DNA of 64,000 nt from Alkalihalobacillus sp. BA299 (lineage in GTDB: Bacteria; Bacillota; Bacilli; Bacillales; Bacillaceae_F): NCBI RefSeq assembly GCF_017745675.1, contig NZ_JAFLJM010000004.1, forward strand, positions 1-64,000, written 5' to 3'. Each line of letters starts with the position of its first letter. Within the stretch, counting starts at the first letter, position 1. Below the pieces are notes generated by a model. The model saw nothing but the letters and a program-made list of their open reading frames with translations, did no database searches and was not told where the DNA came from. The position numbers were made by a program, and so were the translations under genes. Positions 54,280-62,913 of this stretch are shown piece after piece.

Positions 54280-55140
54280 ATGGAGCTAGTCATATTTGCT
54301 ATTATAGGTCTTATTATTGGAACATTTTCCGGTTTGTTTGGTATTGGCGGAGGTGTCATATTAGCACCCTTATTACTTATTTTAGGAACCCCACCGACAG
54401 TAGCCATCGGAACGAGCTTAATGCTATCATTATCCACATCTTTATTCGGGACTTTTGCTCATTTACGGTTAAAAAATATTCGCTGGAAAGAAGCGAGTAT
54501 GATTTCTATAGCAGGGATCATTGCTGTTCAAATCACTCAACCATTTGTCCTTTTTCTAGAAAGGCACCGTCTGGCCGAAGTCATTATTCCATTCGTTTTT
54601 ATTATACTTTTACTTACCTTTGCTTCTTTTTTGTGGATCAAACGCCCTGTAATAAAAAATTTATCAGAGCAACGTAAACCATTTTTGCCAGCATACATAT
54701 ATTTTATAGGAATTGGATTAATCGCAGGTATGTTTTCTGTTATGCTAGGAGTAAGCGGAGGGTTTATTATTGTACCTCTTTTAATTGGATTACTGAAATT
54801 TCCTGTAAGTGTTGCGGTCGGGACAAGTCTTGCATCAGTTGTACTCATAGTTCTTGTCGGTTTTGTTAAGTACTCGTTAACAACATCAATCGAATACATG
54901 GTAGGGCTTGTGTTAATTGCAGGAACCTTTTTCGGCAGTCCATTAGGAGCCAAATTAACCAATTTCTTTAATAATGATGAAATGAAAAAGCTCCTTAGCT
55001 TTCTTTACTTAGCGTTAGCTTTAAGTATGATAATTCGGTTATTCCTTCCTTCTGAATTTGGTATTGTCACATTATTGATTTACTTCCTATGTTTTATTAT
55101 TTTTCTCTTTTATAAGTGGAAAACCCCTTTAACACAATAA
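54280..55140 (+). CDS. TSUP (TauE/SafE) family permease
   Basis: Sulfite/organosulfonate exporter family membrane protein of 286 residues with about eight to nine helices. The two halves carry the repeated motif GTFSGLFGIGGGVILAPLLL (15-34) and GMFSVMLGVSGGFIIVPLLI (about 155-174), each followed by VAIGTSLM or VAVGTSLAS. The ATG has GGAGAGGAGGG upstream. No neighbouring sulfur genes give a substrate clue. The gene ends inside its own terminator stem. Confidence 0.9.
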   Translation: MELVIFAIIGLIIGTFSGLFGIGGGVILAPLLLILGTPPTVAIGTSLMLSLSTSLFGTFAHLRLKNIRWKEASMISIAGIIAVQITQPFVLFLERHRLAEVIIPFVFIILLLTFASFLWIKRPVIKNLSEQRKPFLPAYIYFIGIGLIAGMFSVMLGVSGGFIIVPLLIGLLKFPVSVAVGTSLASVVLIVLVGFVKYSLTTSIEYMVGLVLIAGTFFGSPLGAKLTNFFNNDEMKKLLSFLYLALALSMIIRLFLPSEFGIVTLLIYFLCFIIFLFYKWKTPLTQ

Positions 55141-55162
55141 ACGAATGTTAAAAGGGGTTTTC
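55121..55162 (+). terminator. Terminator overlapping the TSUP gene end
   Basis: AAAACCCCTTTAACA / TGTTAAAAGGGGTTTTC stem with the stop codon in the loop region, followed by TTCATTTTA. Confidence 0.9.
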
Positions 55163-55166
55163 TTCA

Positions 55167-55367
55167 TTTTATAAGGCTCTTTTCTAAAAGGTTGTTGCTT
55201 TTAGCTATTGGACCGTTAACCAAAGGAAAGCTTGGTTCTTCACGCTTTGGCGTGAAGCCTTTGAACATAAATCAGCCAGATGGACAAATGAATTTGTCCA
55301 TTAGGGCTGATTTATGTTCAAAAAACGGTCCAATAGCAACAAAGTTTACGAAAACAGCTTTTTATAA
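55167..55367 (-). mobile_element. MITE family copy F (long form, 185 bp, inverted orientation)
   Basis: Element 55175-55359 with perfect 8-bp duplications TTTTATAA (55167-55174 and 55360-55367). It is the reverse complement of copy B in nearly every base, including the GAACATAAATCAGCC central stem and the CTATTGGACC outer stem. The right-hand duplication contains the stop codon of the next gene (minus strand, stop at 55362-55364). Confidence 0.95.
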
Positions 55368-55724
55368 AGATAAAGTGTTAAAAAAATGTTGAATGTATCT
55401 ATAGCTTTGTCCAAAATCACCTAAAGTACCTTGTTTTGAACAATGTACATCGATCGCACAATTGACCGGATCAATCTTGAAAATAGAAACGACCATTAAG
55501 AATGGAGTTCCTTGTACTTTTTCAATAATCAATTCTCCACGTTCAGTATCTACTTTTTTTATTTTCCATCCTGTGAACTTTTGGTTGATTGACCTTGTAA
55601 CGTGCTCAATCATCGCTTCTCGACTTTTTCGATAATATCGTGTTTTTAATTCGGGTACTTTGGGTTGTTCACTTGTTTCTTCTGAGCTTTTCCAAATTCC
55701 GACGATGGTTCTCATTACACTCAA
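55362..55724 (-). CDS. Hypothetical cytosolic protein (120 residues)
   Basis: Soluble alpha/beta protein, not recognised with certainty. Residues 30-118 form a compact domain (TRYYRKSREAMIEHVTRSIN, TERGELIIEKVQGTPFLMVV, and the end FGQSYRYIQHFFNTLSL). It begins with TTG 55724, GGGGAGG 8 bases upstream; an ATG three codons later is a weaker candidate. The stop codon lies within the target duplication of MITE copy F, so the insertion occurred exactly at the gene's end without damage. Confidence 0.7.
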   Translation of the reverse strand: MSVMRTIVGIWKSSEETSEQPKVPELKTRYYRKSREAMIEHVTRSINQKFTGWKIKKVDTERGELIIEKVQGTPFLMVVSIFKIDPVNCAIDVHCSKQGTLGDFGQSYRYIQHFFNTLSL

Positions 55725-55927
55725 TAAATGTTCCTCCCCTGGTTGATATGCGGTTCCTATTATGTATAACTTTAGCCTATAAACGTAAGGAAAAAAATAT
55801 TATGATACGATTATACAGTCAACCTCTATTTTAACGACTACTAATCATATATTCAAACTATTTCCTAAGTTATGTTATTGTTAACATACATAATTGATTA
55901 AAAATAAACTGAAAGGACATAAAGGCT

Positions 55928-56452
55928 ATGGAAAAGCAGATTTTGACACGACTAGCTATCGAAGGAGACTTAGAAGTAATACGTATCATTTATAATCAAG
56001 GAATAGAAGACCGAATTGCTACATTAGAAACAGACACTAAAGACATTACATATATGAAAGAATGGTTTACCAAACACCAAGGGAGATATTCTGTTATCGT
56101 CGCTGAAATAAATGGTAAGGTTGTCGGGTGGGCTTCTCTCAATCCGTATTCAACTCGTTCTGCGTATGATGGAGTTGCCGATTTGTCAATTTACATTCAT
56201 CGTGAATATCGCGGCCAAGGTGTTGGTAGCAAACTATTGAAGAGCTTAGATCAAATTGCAAGGGCCAATCATTTTTATAAAATAATCTTATTTACTTTTC
56301 CACATAACGCGCTAGCACAAGCTCTCTATCGAAAAAATGGCTACCGCGAAGTCGGTATTTTTTATAATCAAGGGAAATTAGACGGTCATTTTGTAGATAT
56401 TATGGCAATGGAAAAATGCTTCAATTTACAAGGTAAAACGGTAGCTCAATAA
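55928..56452 (+). CDS. GNAT N-acetyltransferase (phosphinothricin/arsinothricin acetyltransferase-like)
   Basis: Acetyl-CoA-dependent N-acetyltransferase of 174 residues, all GNAT motifs present: NQGIEDRIATLETD, VAEINGKVVGWASLNPYSTRSAYDGVADLSIYI, the pyrophosphate loop EYRGQGVGSKLL (about 98-109) and FPHNALAQALYRKNGYREVG. This is the Pat/YwnH/ArsN1 pattern, acting on small amino-acid analogues such as phosphinothricin or arsinothricin. ATG 55928 has GAAAGGAC upstream. Single gene; substrate inferred from family. Confidence 0.88.
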   Translation: MEKQILTRLAIEGDLEVIRIIYNQGIEDRIATLETDTKDITYMKEWFTKHQGRYSVIVAEINGKVVGWASLNPYSTRSAYDGVADLSIYIHREYRGQGVGSKLLKSLDQIARANHFYKIILFTFPHNALAQALYRKNGYREVGIFYNQGKLDGHFVDIMAMEKCFNLQGKTVAQ

Positions 56453-56492
56453 GAGATGCCGTTTTCTTCATACATTACTATGATTCCGACCG

Positions 56493-56906
56493 CTAATCCC
56501 TGATTCCCACGTTTTGTTGGAGCCATTGAACTGTTGGAAGATCCGCAGGTGCCCAGTTCAATTTATTAAGCTCAGCAACACTTACCCACTTTAACTGCGC
56601 ATGCTCCCGGGCCACTGGTATCCTGTCAATAATGTTAGCGATATATGTATGTAAATGAACGACTAAAGACTCATTTTGATAATGTGTATCTGCTATTTTT
56701 TCTTTCACGTGTATCGAGCAACCCAGCTCCTCATCAATTTCTCGTATTAATGCTTCTTCTTTATTTTCTCCTTTTTCTATTTTCCCTCCAGGAAACTCCC
56801 AGTGATTTGGCATAGACATCGTCTTAGATCTTAAAGCACAAAGAATTTGATTGCTTTCATTAATGATCACTGCTCCAACTACTTCGATTGTCTTCAAATA
56901 TATCAC
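56493..56906 (-). CDS. Nudix hydrolase MutT-type (8-oxo-dGTP diphosphatase-like)
   Basis: Small pyrophosphohydrolase of 137 residues. The Nudix box is complete: GKIEKGENKEEALIREIDEE followed by LGC, corresponding to GX5EX7REUXEEXGU. VVGAVIINESNQILCALRS and WEFPGG precede it. The close MutT likeness suggests cleaning of 8-oxo-dGTP; other nucleotides are possible. It starts with GTG 56906, overlapping the stop of the acyl-ACP synthetase gene (GTGA), so it is translationally coupled to it. Confidence 0.88.
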   Translation of the reverse strand: MIYLKTIEVVGAVIINESNQILCALRSKTMSMPNHWEFPGGKIEKGENKEEALIREIDEELGCSIHVKEKIADTHYQNESLVVHLHTYIANIIDRIPVAREHAQLKWVSVAELNKLNWAPADLPTVQWLQQNVGIRD

Positions 56907-58972
56907 TCACTTTTTGCTAATTGCTCGAGTTTAACATAATCTGTTTTCCCACTACCTAATAGAGGTATCTCCTCAATCTGCATTACCTCTTGTGGAATCA
57001 GTAATGCCGAATGTTTTTGAGCTTTGACAAATCGCTTTAATTCACGCATATTAAATTCTTCATGATTCGTAAATAAAACGATTTTTTCACCTTTTCGTTT
57101 ATCACCAATACTGACCGCAGCAAATCCAATATCATCAAAGCACTGAGCTACAATTTCTTCTACTAAATTTAAGGAAACCATCTCCCCACCAATTTTCGCA
57201 AACCGTTTTAATCGTGATTTAATTGTGATGTACCCATAATCATCAATTTCAACGACATCCCCAGTATCATACCAATCGTTAAATGGTACAAATCCTTTCC
57301 CGTGAATTAAATATCCTTTCATTAAGTTAGGTCCTTTGATTAATAAGCTTCCACCTTTTTCAATACCTTCGACCTTTTGTACTTTGTACTGAACTCCTGG
57401 AACCATTTTTCCAACTGAATGCTCTTTAGTATGCATTGGCGTATTGACTGACAAAAGTGGAGCTGCTTCTGTGGCACCGTAGCCTTCTAAAATTCGGATT
57501 CCAAACTTTTGTTGGAATAACTCCTTGATTTCCTCTTTAACACTTTCAGCACCAGCAATTGCATACCGAACCGTTTGAAAGTCAAATGGGTGGGCATTTT
57601 TCCCATACCCATTTAAAAACGTTGGTGTACTTAGTAAAATCGTAATATCTTCATTATAAATAATCTCTGGTATTACTTTATATTGGATCGGTGATGGATG
57701 AATCACAACAGGAATTCCTGCTAAAAGTGGCAGGAACGTCCCGATCGTTAACCCAAAGCTATGAAACATCGGTAACGGATTCAACATTCGATCGCCTGAA
57801 TGTAAATCGATGATCGATAAAGCTTGGTGAATATTTGCGTAAATATTATCATGCGTTAATATAACACCTTTTGGTTTATTCTCACTTCCTGAAGTAAATA
57901 AGATCACTTCATTTTTGGAGTGAACTGATCTCTGTGAACTCGCATGTTTTTTTAATCCAACTATTTTATCTTTCGAACTTAAACTTTCTTTTACTTCTTC
58001 AAGGTAAATAATAGATAGTCTATTTTTCTCAAATACTTCAATCATTTCCCCTAGCTCAGCTTTTTCTATAAACAATTTAGACGTTAAAATCGTGTTTACA
58101 TTTGCCGTTTCACAACAATCGATTAATGTCGATTGACCCATTGTAAAATTTAATATCGCAGGAGTCACTCCAATTTTAAATAAAGAAAACAAACACACGG
58201 CTTGCCCAATTGAAGAAGGTAAAAATACTCCAACTCTTTCTTCCTCTAGCATCGTTTCTAGCTTAGAGCTTAATACTTGAACACCTAGTAATAATTTTTT
58301 GTATGTTAAAGCATTTGTAGGATCTTTAATGATGACTTTGTTCGGATCGAACATTCTCGATGCTTCTAGCAATTCATTGAATAAATTAACATTATATTTA
58401 TACATCGACTTTGCATAGAGTTCTGTCATCTTCTGATAGATCATTGAAGAAGCCAATTCTTTTTCATTCACTTCTGGTTTCTTTTGAATATTAAGTTGAA
58501 ATGGTTCTCCAATATGTATTGCAGCATCTTTATCCGAAAAAGGATTTAATGAAGTAAAACTAATCATCTTTCCCTTTCCATCATTTGTTTGAATGATGAC
58601 TGGATAGATTGTCGCTTCTGTCCGATTAGCTATAAAGGCTACTTCTTCATAAATTTTCATAACATTCCCGAACCGAGAAACTCTTAATTCCGGAAATAAA
58701 AGGACAGGCTCTTCCGCTTCGATAATTGAGATTATTTTTTTTAGTGCATCAGGTGTTATTTCTTCAAAAAGTGTAACTTTCCGTCCAACTAAATTCTTTT
58801 CAGCTAACTCGTATTCTCCTTTATTAAAGACGAAAAAATGTACATGTAATGGCAATTCACGATGTAAATAAACCAAATCATTTTTAGAGACATGGTTTGA
58901 CATATAAATAACGCGATTCGTTTTAGATTTTTCTATATTTTTTTCTTTTTTCTTTTTAAACAATCCAAACAA
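56903..58972 (-). CDS. Aas-like acyltransferase/acyl-ACP synthetase fusion
   Basis: Two-domain enzyme of 689 residues. The N-terminal part (1-180) is a PlsC-like acyltransferase with the HX4D motif NHVSKND and the later FPELRVSRFGN in place of FPEG. The C-terminal part is an AMP-forming acyl-activating enzyme: VILFTSGSENKPKGVILTH (P-loop), MFHSFGLTIG, EGYGATEAAP and DWYDTGDVVEID. E. coli Aas with this layout reacylates lysophosphatidylethanolamine. I chose TTG 58972 because AGGAGG lies 8 bases upstream; the frame runs 28 codons further. Coupled to the downstream mutT. Confidence 0.85.
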   Translation of the reverse strand: MFGLFKKKKEKNIEKSKTNRVIYMSNHVSKNDLVYLHRELPLHVHFFVFNKGEYELAEKNLVGRKVTLFEEITPDALKKIISIIEAEEPVLLFPELRVSRFGNVMKIYEEVAFIANRTEATIYPVIIQTNDGKGKMISFTSLNPFSDKDAAIHIGEPFQLNIQKKPEVNEKELASSMIYQKMTELYAKSMYKYNVNLFNELLEASRMFDPNKVIIKDPTNALTYKKLLLGVQVLSSKLETMLEEERVGVFLPSSIGQAVCLFSLFKIGVTPAILNFTMGQSTLIDCCETANVNTILTSKLFIEKAELGEMIEVFEKNRLSIIYLEEVKESLSSKDKIVGLKKHASSQRSVHSKNEVILFTSGSENKPKGVILTHDNIYANIHQALSIIDLHSGDRMLNPLPMFHSFGLTIGTFLPLLAGIPVVIHPSPIQYKVIPEIIYNEDITILLSTPTFLNGYGKNAHPFDFQTVRYAIAGAESVKEEIKELFQQKFGIRILEGYGATEAAPLLSVNTPMHTKEHSVGKMVPGVQYKVQKVEGIEKGGSLLIKGPNLMKGYLIHGKGFVPFNDWYDTGDVVEIDDYGYITIKSRLKRFAKIGGEMVSLNLVEEIVAQCFDDIGFAAVSIGDKRKGEKIVLFTNHEEFNMRELKRFVKAQKHSALLIPQEVMQIEEIPLLGSGKTDYVKLEQLAKSE

Positions 58973-59389
58973 TGGAATAACCTCCTGCTTCGTCCACCTA
59001 CCGATGTAGTAATTACATCCATTATAGTATTTTAAAGGTAAATTGAAAAATGTCACCCTTACATAAACGCATTGTTATTTTGTTGGTTTATATATAAGTA
59101 ACCATAACCATAAAGTTTAAAATACATCAGCGATTTGCTCTTCGTTCATCTTCATCCCTACACACCTAGTATTGGACAAAGACATCTCCATTTAAACGTC
59201 ATAACTCCCGGCGCAGAGCACGTAGTAAATTAATAAAACGTTTGAATACTGAGTTAGCTTTATTATCTCTGAAACTGTCAACCAGTTTTTTTAAAATTTA
59301 TTGTTAAAAAATCTAACAACCAATTAGTCTTAGCCCTCTATTTTTTAGTATAATAATATGATCATAGTTTTTTCCAAGGGGTTTTTTCA
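58973..59389. other. AT-rich intergenic region without clear features
   Basis: Divergent promoter space between the Aas-like gene and ypiB. A TATAAT-like sequence near 59350 (TTAGTATAATAATATG) could serve ypiB. Nothing else is recognised, and no repeat copy is present. Confidence 0.4.
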
Positions 59390-59932
59390 ATGAGCAAATG
59401 GGTTTCTGCGAACGAAAAAAAAGCTTTCTTACAATGGTTTTTAGAAAACCATCGCTTAAAGAAAGCAGATGCAAGAAGATTACTAGAGGTTATAATTAAA
59501 AATTTTCATATATTAGAAAATGTCCATTTTACGGATGAATTGAAAGCCAACAGAAGAACCGTTGTTATTTCTAGTATTAACTCAGACGAAATTGGTTTTA
59601 AATACTATCAATCAGGACGCGTATACGATGAAGTTGCTGTAGCTTATAGTGAAATAATGAGTAATCCAACTGAACCCGTCTATTTGTTACTACATTTTTA
59701 CGGTAAGCTCAATAATCATCGCTATCTGCAACTTATTGAAAATAAAGCAATCGATAATATTAGACGTTATGAATATTATGAGAAAGTCACTAAACAAGCA
59801 GAGAAAGTCATTGAACAATCGTTAGTTCAAAATAAAAAAGAAATGTTACTACGCCAGATTGATAAAGCTTTAGATGAAAAAAATGAAGAGCTCTTTAAGC
59901 AGCTAGTACAGCAATTAAAAAACTATGAATGA
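59390..59932 (+). CDS. ypiB: UPF0302 protein YpiB
   Basis: Conserved Bacillales protein of 180 residues, easily recognised by its start SKWVSANEKKAFLQWFLENH and the core YYQSGRVYDEVAVAYSEIMS, with the charged helical C-terminus (LLRQIDKALDEKNEELFKQL). B. subtilis YpiB (UPF0302) is 179 residues; it is thought to be cytosolic but its role is unknown. ATG 59390 has AAGGGG upstream. Here it stands alone, without the ypiA and aroE/qcr neighbours of B. subtilis. Confidence 0.9.
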   Translation: MSKWVSANEKKAFLQWFLENHRLKKADARRLLEVIIKNFHILENVHFTDELKANRRTVVISSINSDEIGFKYYQSGRVYDEVAVAYSEIMSNPTEPVYLLLHFYGKLNNHRYLQLIENKAIDNIRRYEYYEKVTKQAEKVIEQSLVQNKKEMLLRQIDKALDEKNEELFKQLVQQLKNYE

Positions 59933-60053
59933 TTTCGTTCTAGTTCTCCCTTTGCATCATATGATGAAATATAATTGTCATCAGGATGTTTGGAAATGAT
60001 TTCACCTCTTCATTAATAATGCATTGCTAATGGGGATAAGGGGGGACTAGAAT

Positions 60054-60884
60054 GTGACTTTATATGAAATCTTCCTAATCCTAAAGTTAATTTTAGCGGT
60101 ATATTTTATTCTTTTTATTCATAAATGGGGGCATTATTGTTTTGCACTTCTCTCAGGAATAAAAGTTAAGGAATTTAATGTAGGGCGTGGCCCATTACTC
60201 TATCGGACAATCATTAACAACTGCCAATGCTCTTTTCACTTAATACCCGTTAGCGGAAAAATAACAGTGGATCTAGAACAATTTCAACAAACAAGCTTCA
60301 CTGTTAAATTAGGATACCTCCTAGCAGGAGCTATAGCAAATCTATTCCTTTACTTACTTTGCTACGGTTATTTTAGCTACCAGCAAACTGAAGCTTTTTT
60401 CAATGGTGTTATCCAAGCTTTTAAAGGAATTTATCATCTTCTATTATTTATACCTTCGATTAAAATTACAACGATATATTCCCCTGACCGTGACTTAATT
60501 GGCCAACTCGAATTGTATAATTCACTAGCTCAACTAATGGATAGTGCGATTTTAGGTATAGCATTACTTAGTTTACTTTATGCAATGATTAACCTCCTTC
60601 CGATTCCCGGACTAGATGGTGGTGGAATTATATTATTATTTCTTGAAAAAATCGGGAGCTGGCTCGGTATTAAGGAGAGTTTAGTACAGAAGTTTGTTAA
60701 AACGTGCCTTATCGCAGGAACATTTTTACTTTTTTCACCTTTTATCATAAACAACTTATGGTCTATTCGGTTAGAGCTTAACCTTACTATAGTAGAGATG
60801 AGCTTATGGATTAGTTTATTTATTAGTATTATTATGAATATCCAAATTTTTTTAGAAAAACAAGATGTAATAAAGAAACGTTGA
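60054..60884 (+). CDS. M50 site-2-protease-like membrane protein with lost catalytic Glu
   Basis: Membrane protein of 276 residues with about six helices. It has the layout of M50 metalloproteases: an HExxH-type motif in helix 1 and a second motif NLLPIPGLDGG (179-189) with Asp187. However, the first motif reads HKWGH (residues 23-27), so the catalytic Glu is Lys, a change of one base (GAA to AAA). Both His ligands and the Asp remain. It starts with GTG 60054 (AAGGGGGG 8 bases upstream). Proteolysis is unlikely; a role as pseudoprotease or a recently inactivated gene is possible. Confidence 0.8.
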   Translation: MTLYEIFLILKLILAVYFILFIHKWGHYCFALLSGIKVKEFNVGRGPLLYRTIINNCQCSFHLIPVSGKITVDLEQFQQTSFTVKLGYLLAGAIANLFLYLLCYGYFSYQQTEAFFNGVIQAFKGIYHLLLFIPSIKITTIYSPDRDLIGQLELYNSLAQLMDSAILGIALLSLLYAMINLLPIPGLDGGGIILLFLEKIGSWLGIKESLVQKFVKTCLIAGTFLLFSPFIINNLWSIRLELNLTIVEMSLWISLFISIIMNIQIFLEKQDVIKKR

Positions 60885-60916
60885 GTGAATGGCCTTTGTT
60901 TTAAACAATTTACAAA

Positions 60917-60956
60917 ACGAGAGTGTCTCCAATAATTCTTTAGAGTCACCCTCGTT
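60917..60956. terminator. Hairpin between the M50-like and CobW genes
   Basis: ACGAGAGTGTCTC / GAGTCACCCTCGT imperfect stem with a 14-base loop; no long T tract in either direction. Confidence 0.5.
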
Positions 60957-61030
60957 GTCTAAATACAACTACATATCAACTAGTGTATAATAAAATTACC
61001 TTTTAACTTGAACATACGAGGAGTTATTTG

Positions 61031-61936
61031 ATGAACCAAACAGAAATATACATACTCTCTGGATTTTTAGGAAGTGGCAAAACAACGTTATTGAAATCCT
61101 TATTAAAGCATGAAAAAGAAGCTGGGAGAAATGTTGGAGTCGTGATGAACGAAATTGGCAAAGTTTCGATTGACAGTTCTGCCATTTCTAATGACTTACC
61201 GTTGAAGGAATTACTAGACGGCTGTGTTTGCTGTACGATTATCGATCAATTTGAAGAACAACTAGGGAAACTACTTGAGGAAAATTTGCTCGATGCCATT
61301 TATATTGAAACAACTGGCGCTGCCCACCCATTAGAAGTATTTGACGCTTGCCTGTCCCCTTCGATTGCACCTAAAATTAAAATGAAAGGGATTATTACAA
61401 TCATTGACCTCTCACTTTGGAACAATAGACATCATCTTGAGCCTACAGTAAAAGAGCTGATTGTAGAACAAATAAGGCATGCCGACTTATTACTATTAAA
61501 TAAAAGTGATCTCACTAACGAGAGTTCCCATTCATCTATACTTTACTCCATTCAGGCGCTAAACAATCGTGCATTGGCTATTCTGACAACAAATGCCGAT
61601 ATTAACCCTTCTGTCATTACTGGCATTTCACTAAATGCAAAAGAAGAAAAATCAACTGTAACAATCGACAAGTTAGCATTGCAAACCTATGTCTATATGT
61701 TCAAATGTCCCATTAGTCATGAAAGGTTTGAGCAATTTATTACTGCTCTACCTAATTCAATCTACCGTATTAAAGGATTTATTCGTTTTAAGGAATCTGA
61801 CCTCCTATATTCGTTTCAATATACGAACGGGCAACCCATTTTATTACCTGATATGATGAATTATCCTACAACTTTAGTATTTATCGGTACTCATATTGAC
61901 AAAGAGAAGCTCAGGCACTCATTAGAAAAATTGTAA
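61031..61936 (+). CDS. CobW/CobU-family GTPase metallochaperone (YjiA/YciC-like)
   Basis: G3E GTPase of 301 residues. The P-loop is GFLGSGKTTL (10-19); a metal-binding CxCC motif occurs in DGCVCCTI; EIGKVSID and LLLLNKSDL (guanine specificity) are visible. The C-terminal CobW_C part starts near TIDKLALQTYVYMFKCPI. Such GTPases deliver zinc or cobalt to apo-proteins; B. subtilis YciC (ZagA) is one, induced by zinc starvation. No Zur box was found upstream. ATG 61031 has GAGGAG 7-8 bases upstream. Confidence 0.88.
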   Translation: MNQTEIYILSGFLGSGKTTLLKSLLKHEKEAGRNVGVVMNEIGKVSIDSSAISNDLPLKELLDGCVCCTIIDQFEEQLGKLLEENLLDAIYIETTGAAHPLEVFDACLSPSIAPKIKMKGIITIIDLSLWNNRHHLEPTVKELIVEQIRHADLLLLNKSDLTNESSHSSILYSIQALNNRALAILTTNADINPSVITGISLNAKEEKSTVTIDKLALQTYVYMFKCPISHERFEQFITALPNSIYRIKGFIRFKESDLLYSFQYTNGQPILLPDMMNYPTTLVFIGTHIDKEKLRHSLEKL

Positions 61937-61941
61937 AAAAA

Positions 61942-62016
61942 GACTGGCTCTAGTGTTGCACTTAACACGATACTTTAACAATACCGTTTAAGTACGTAAC
62001 ACATCGAGTCAGTCTA
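61942..62016. repeat. Long imperfect inverted repeat (75 bp)
   Basis: AGACTGGCTC-AGTGTT-CACTTAAC pairs with GTTTAAGT-GTAACAC-CGAGTCAGTCT. It may be the terminator of the GTPase gene (CTTATTTTTT follows) or a decayed MITE; no target duplication is seen. Confidence 0.55.
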
Positions 62017-62020
62017 CTTA

Positions 62021-62154
62021 TTTTTTAAGGCTGTTTTCGTAAACTTTGTTGCTTTTGGACCGTTTTTCACGCTATGCGTGAAGAGCCAAGCATCCGCTTG
62101 GCTTACGGCCCAAAAGCTAAAAGCAACAATCTTTGAGAAAAGAGCCTTTTTTAA
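62021..62154 (+). mobile_element. MITE family copy G (short form, 118 bp)
   Basis: Element 62029-62146 with perfect 8-bp duplications TTTTTTAA (62021-62028 and 62147-62154). It has the full left arm GGCTGTTTTCGTAAACTTTG and GGACCGT, then directly the hairpins TTTCACGC/GCGTGAA and CCAAGC/GCTTGG. The central long hairpin of copies B, C, E and F is missing, and the size equals that of copy D. Confidence 0.95.
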
Positions 62155-62206
62155 ATAAATCTAAAATTCAGTCGTATAATATACAACTGAAATGAAACCA
62201 ACCTTT

Positions 62207-62410
62207 TTATACCTCTTGAAAATAATCTTTGTAGTACCCGCCCACTTTTCCTGTGTTATCGACGACAAAGTAAAATTCTTCCGTTTCATTTTTTACATCG
62301 TACACTTTTTCAGCAGTTAACGCACGGTTTACCATATATTTTTTTGCATTCGTATGTACGCATTTTACTTTTTTGATTGTTTCGCTTTCAGTCCAAGTTT
62401 GATGAATCAT
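62207..62410 (-). CDS. DUF6501 family small protein
   Basis: A 67-residue protein beginning MIHQTWTESETIKKVKCVHT and containing KKYMVNRALTAEKVYDVKNE and TGKVGGYYKDYFQEV. This pattern matches the small Bacillales DUF6501 family as I remember it; the function is unknown. The start at ATG 62410 is supported by AAAGGAGG 7-8 bases upstream. It is transcribed away from splA. Confidence 0.75.
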   Translation of the reverse strand: MIHQTWTESETIKKVKCVHTNAKKYMVNRALTAEKVYDVKNETEEFYFVVDNTGKVGGYYKDYFQEV

Positions 62411-62648
62411 GACATATCCTCCTTTACATACAATTACCTTTATCATACCAAAAAAGGAGAACGGATAGAACTGCTGTTACAAAATCACTTCATCGATATC
62501 ATTTAACGAATATCTATAACTATTTTTTCTTGTTTTATTATGACTATACATTTTGACAAATTTTACTTTTTGGTTAAACAAATAATTCAATGACTAAAGG
62601 TAAAATTACTATTACAGTAATTACTTATTGAAAGGGATGAAACAGATT
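62411..62648. promoter_or_regulatory. Divergent promoter region of splAB and the DUF6501 gene
   Basis: In B. subtilis spl is driven by sigma-G. I cannot find a clean sigma-G match. A TTGACA at 62552-62557 without a good -10, and a small AATTACT/AGTAATT inverted repeat near 62605-62623, are all that stand out. Confidence 0.35.
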
Positions 62649-62885
62649 ATGGATATACATGAGTTACAAGCTGGGGATTCAGTTTATGTCATCTATCGCA
62701 ATCCCCATACACAAAACGTTGCAACTATACAAGAAGCAACGATCACTGCTAACCCTGAAAACCCCCAAGAGTTATCCCTTTTTATGTATGATACATACTA
62801 CCCTTTATCTGATGAGTATGCGATGTATAAAACGGCTCAAGAAGCCAAACAAATGTATGAGTATTATTTTGGCGCTATGATGTAA
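62649..62885 (+). CDS. splA: Transcriptional regulator SplA
   Basis: Regulator of spore photoproduct lyase expression, 78 residues (79 in B. subtilis). The SplA domain is clear: LQAGDSVYVIYRNPHTQNVA, IQEATITANPENPQELSLFM and YDTYYPLSDEYAMYKTAQEA. SplA is a TRAP-like protein that lowers splB expression. The start ATG 62649 fits homologues, with AAAGGG 12 bases upstream; an ATG four codons earlier abuts the ribosome binding site. It lies 28 bases before splB in an apparent operon. Confidence 0.92.
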   Translation: MDIHELQAGDSVYVIYRNPHTQNVATIQEATITANPENPQELSLFMYDTYYPLSDEYAMYKTAQEAKQMYEYYFGAMM

Positions 62886-62913
62886 CGTAATCCCTTACTG
62901 AGGAAGTGACTCC

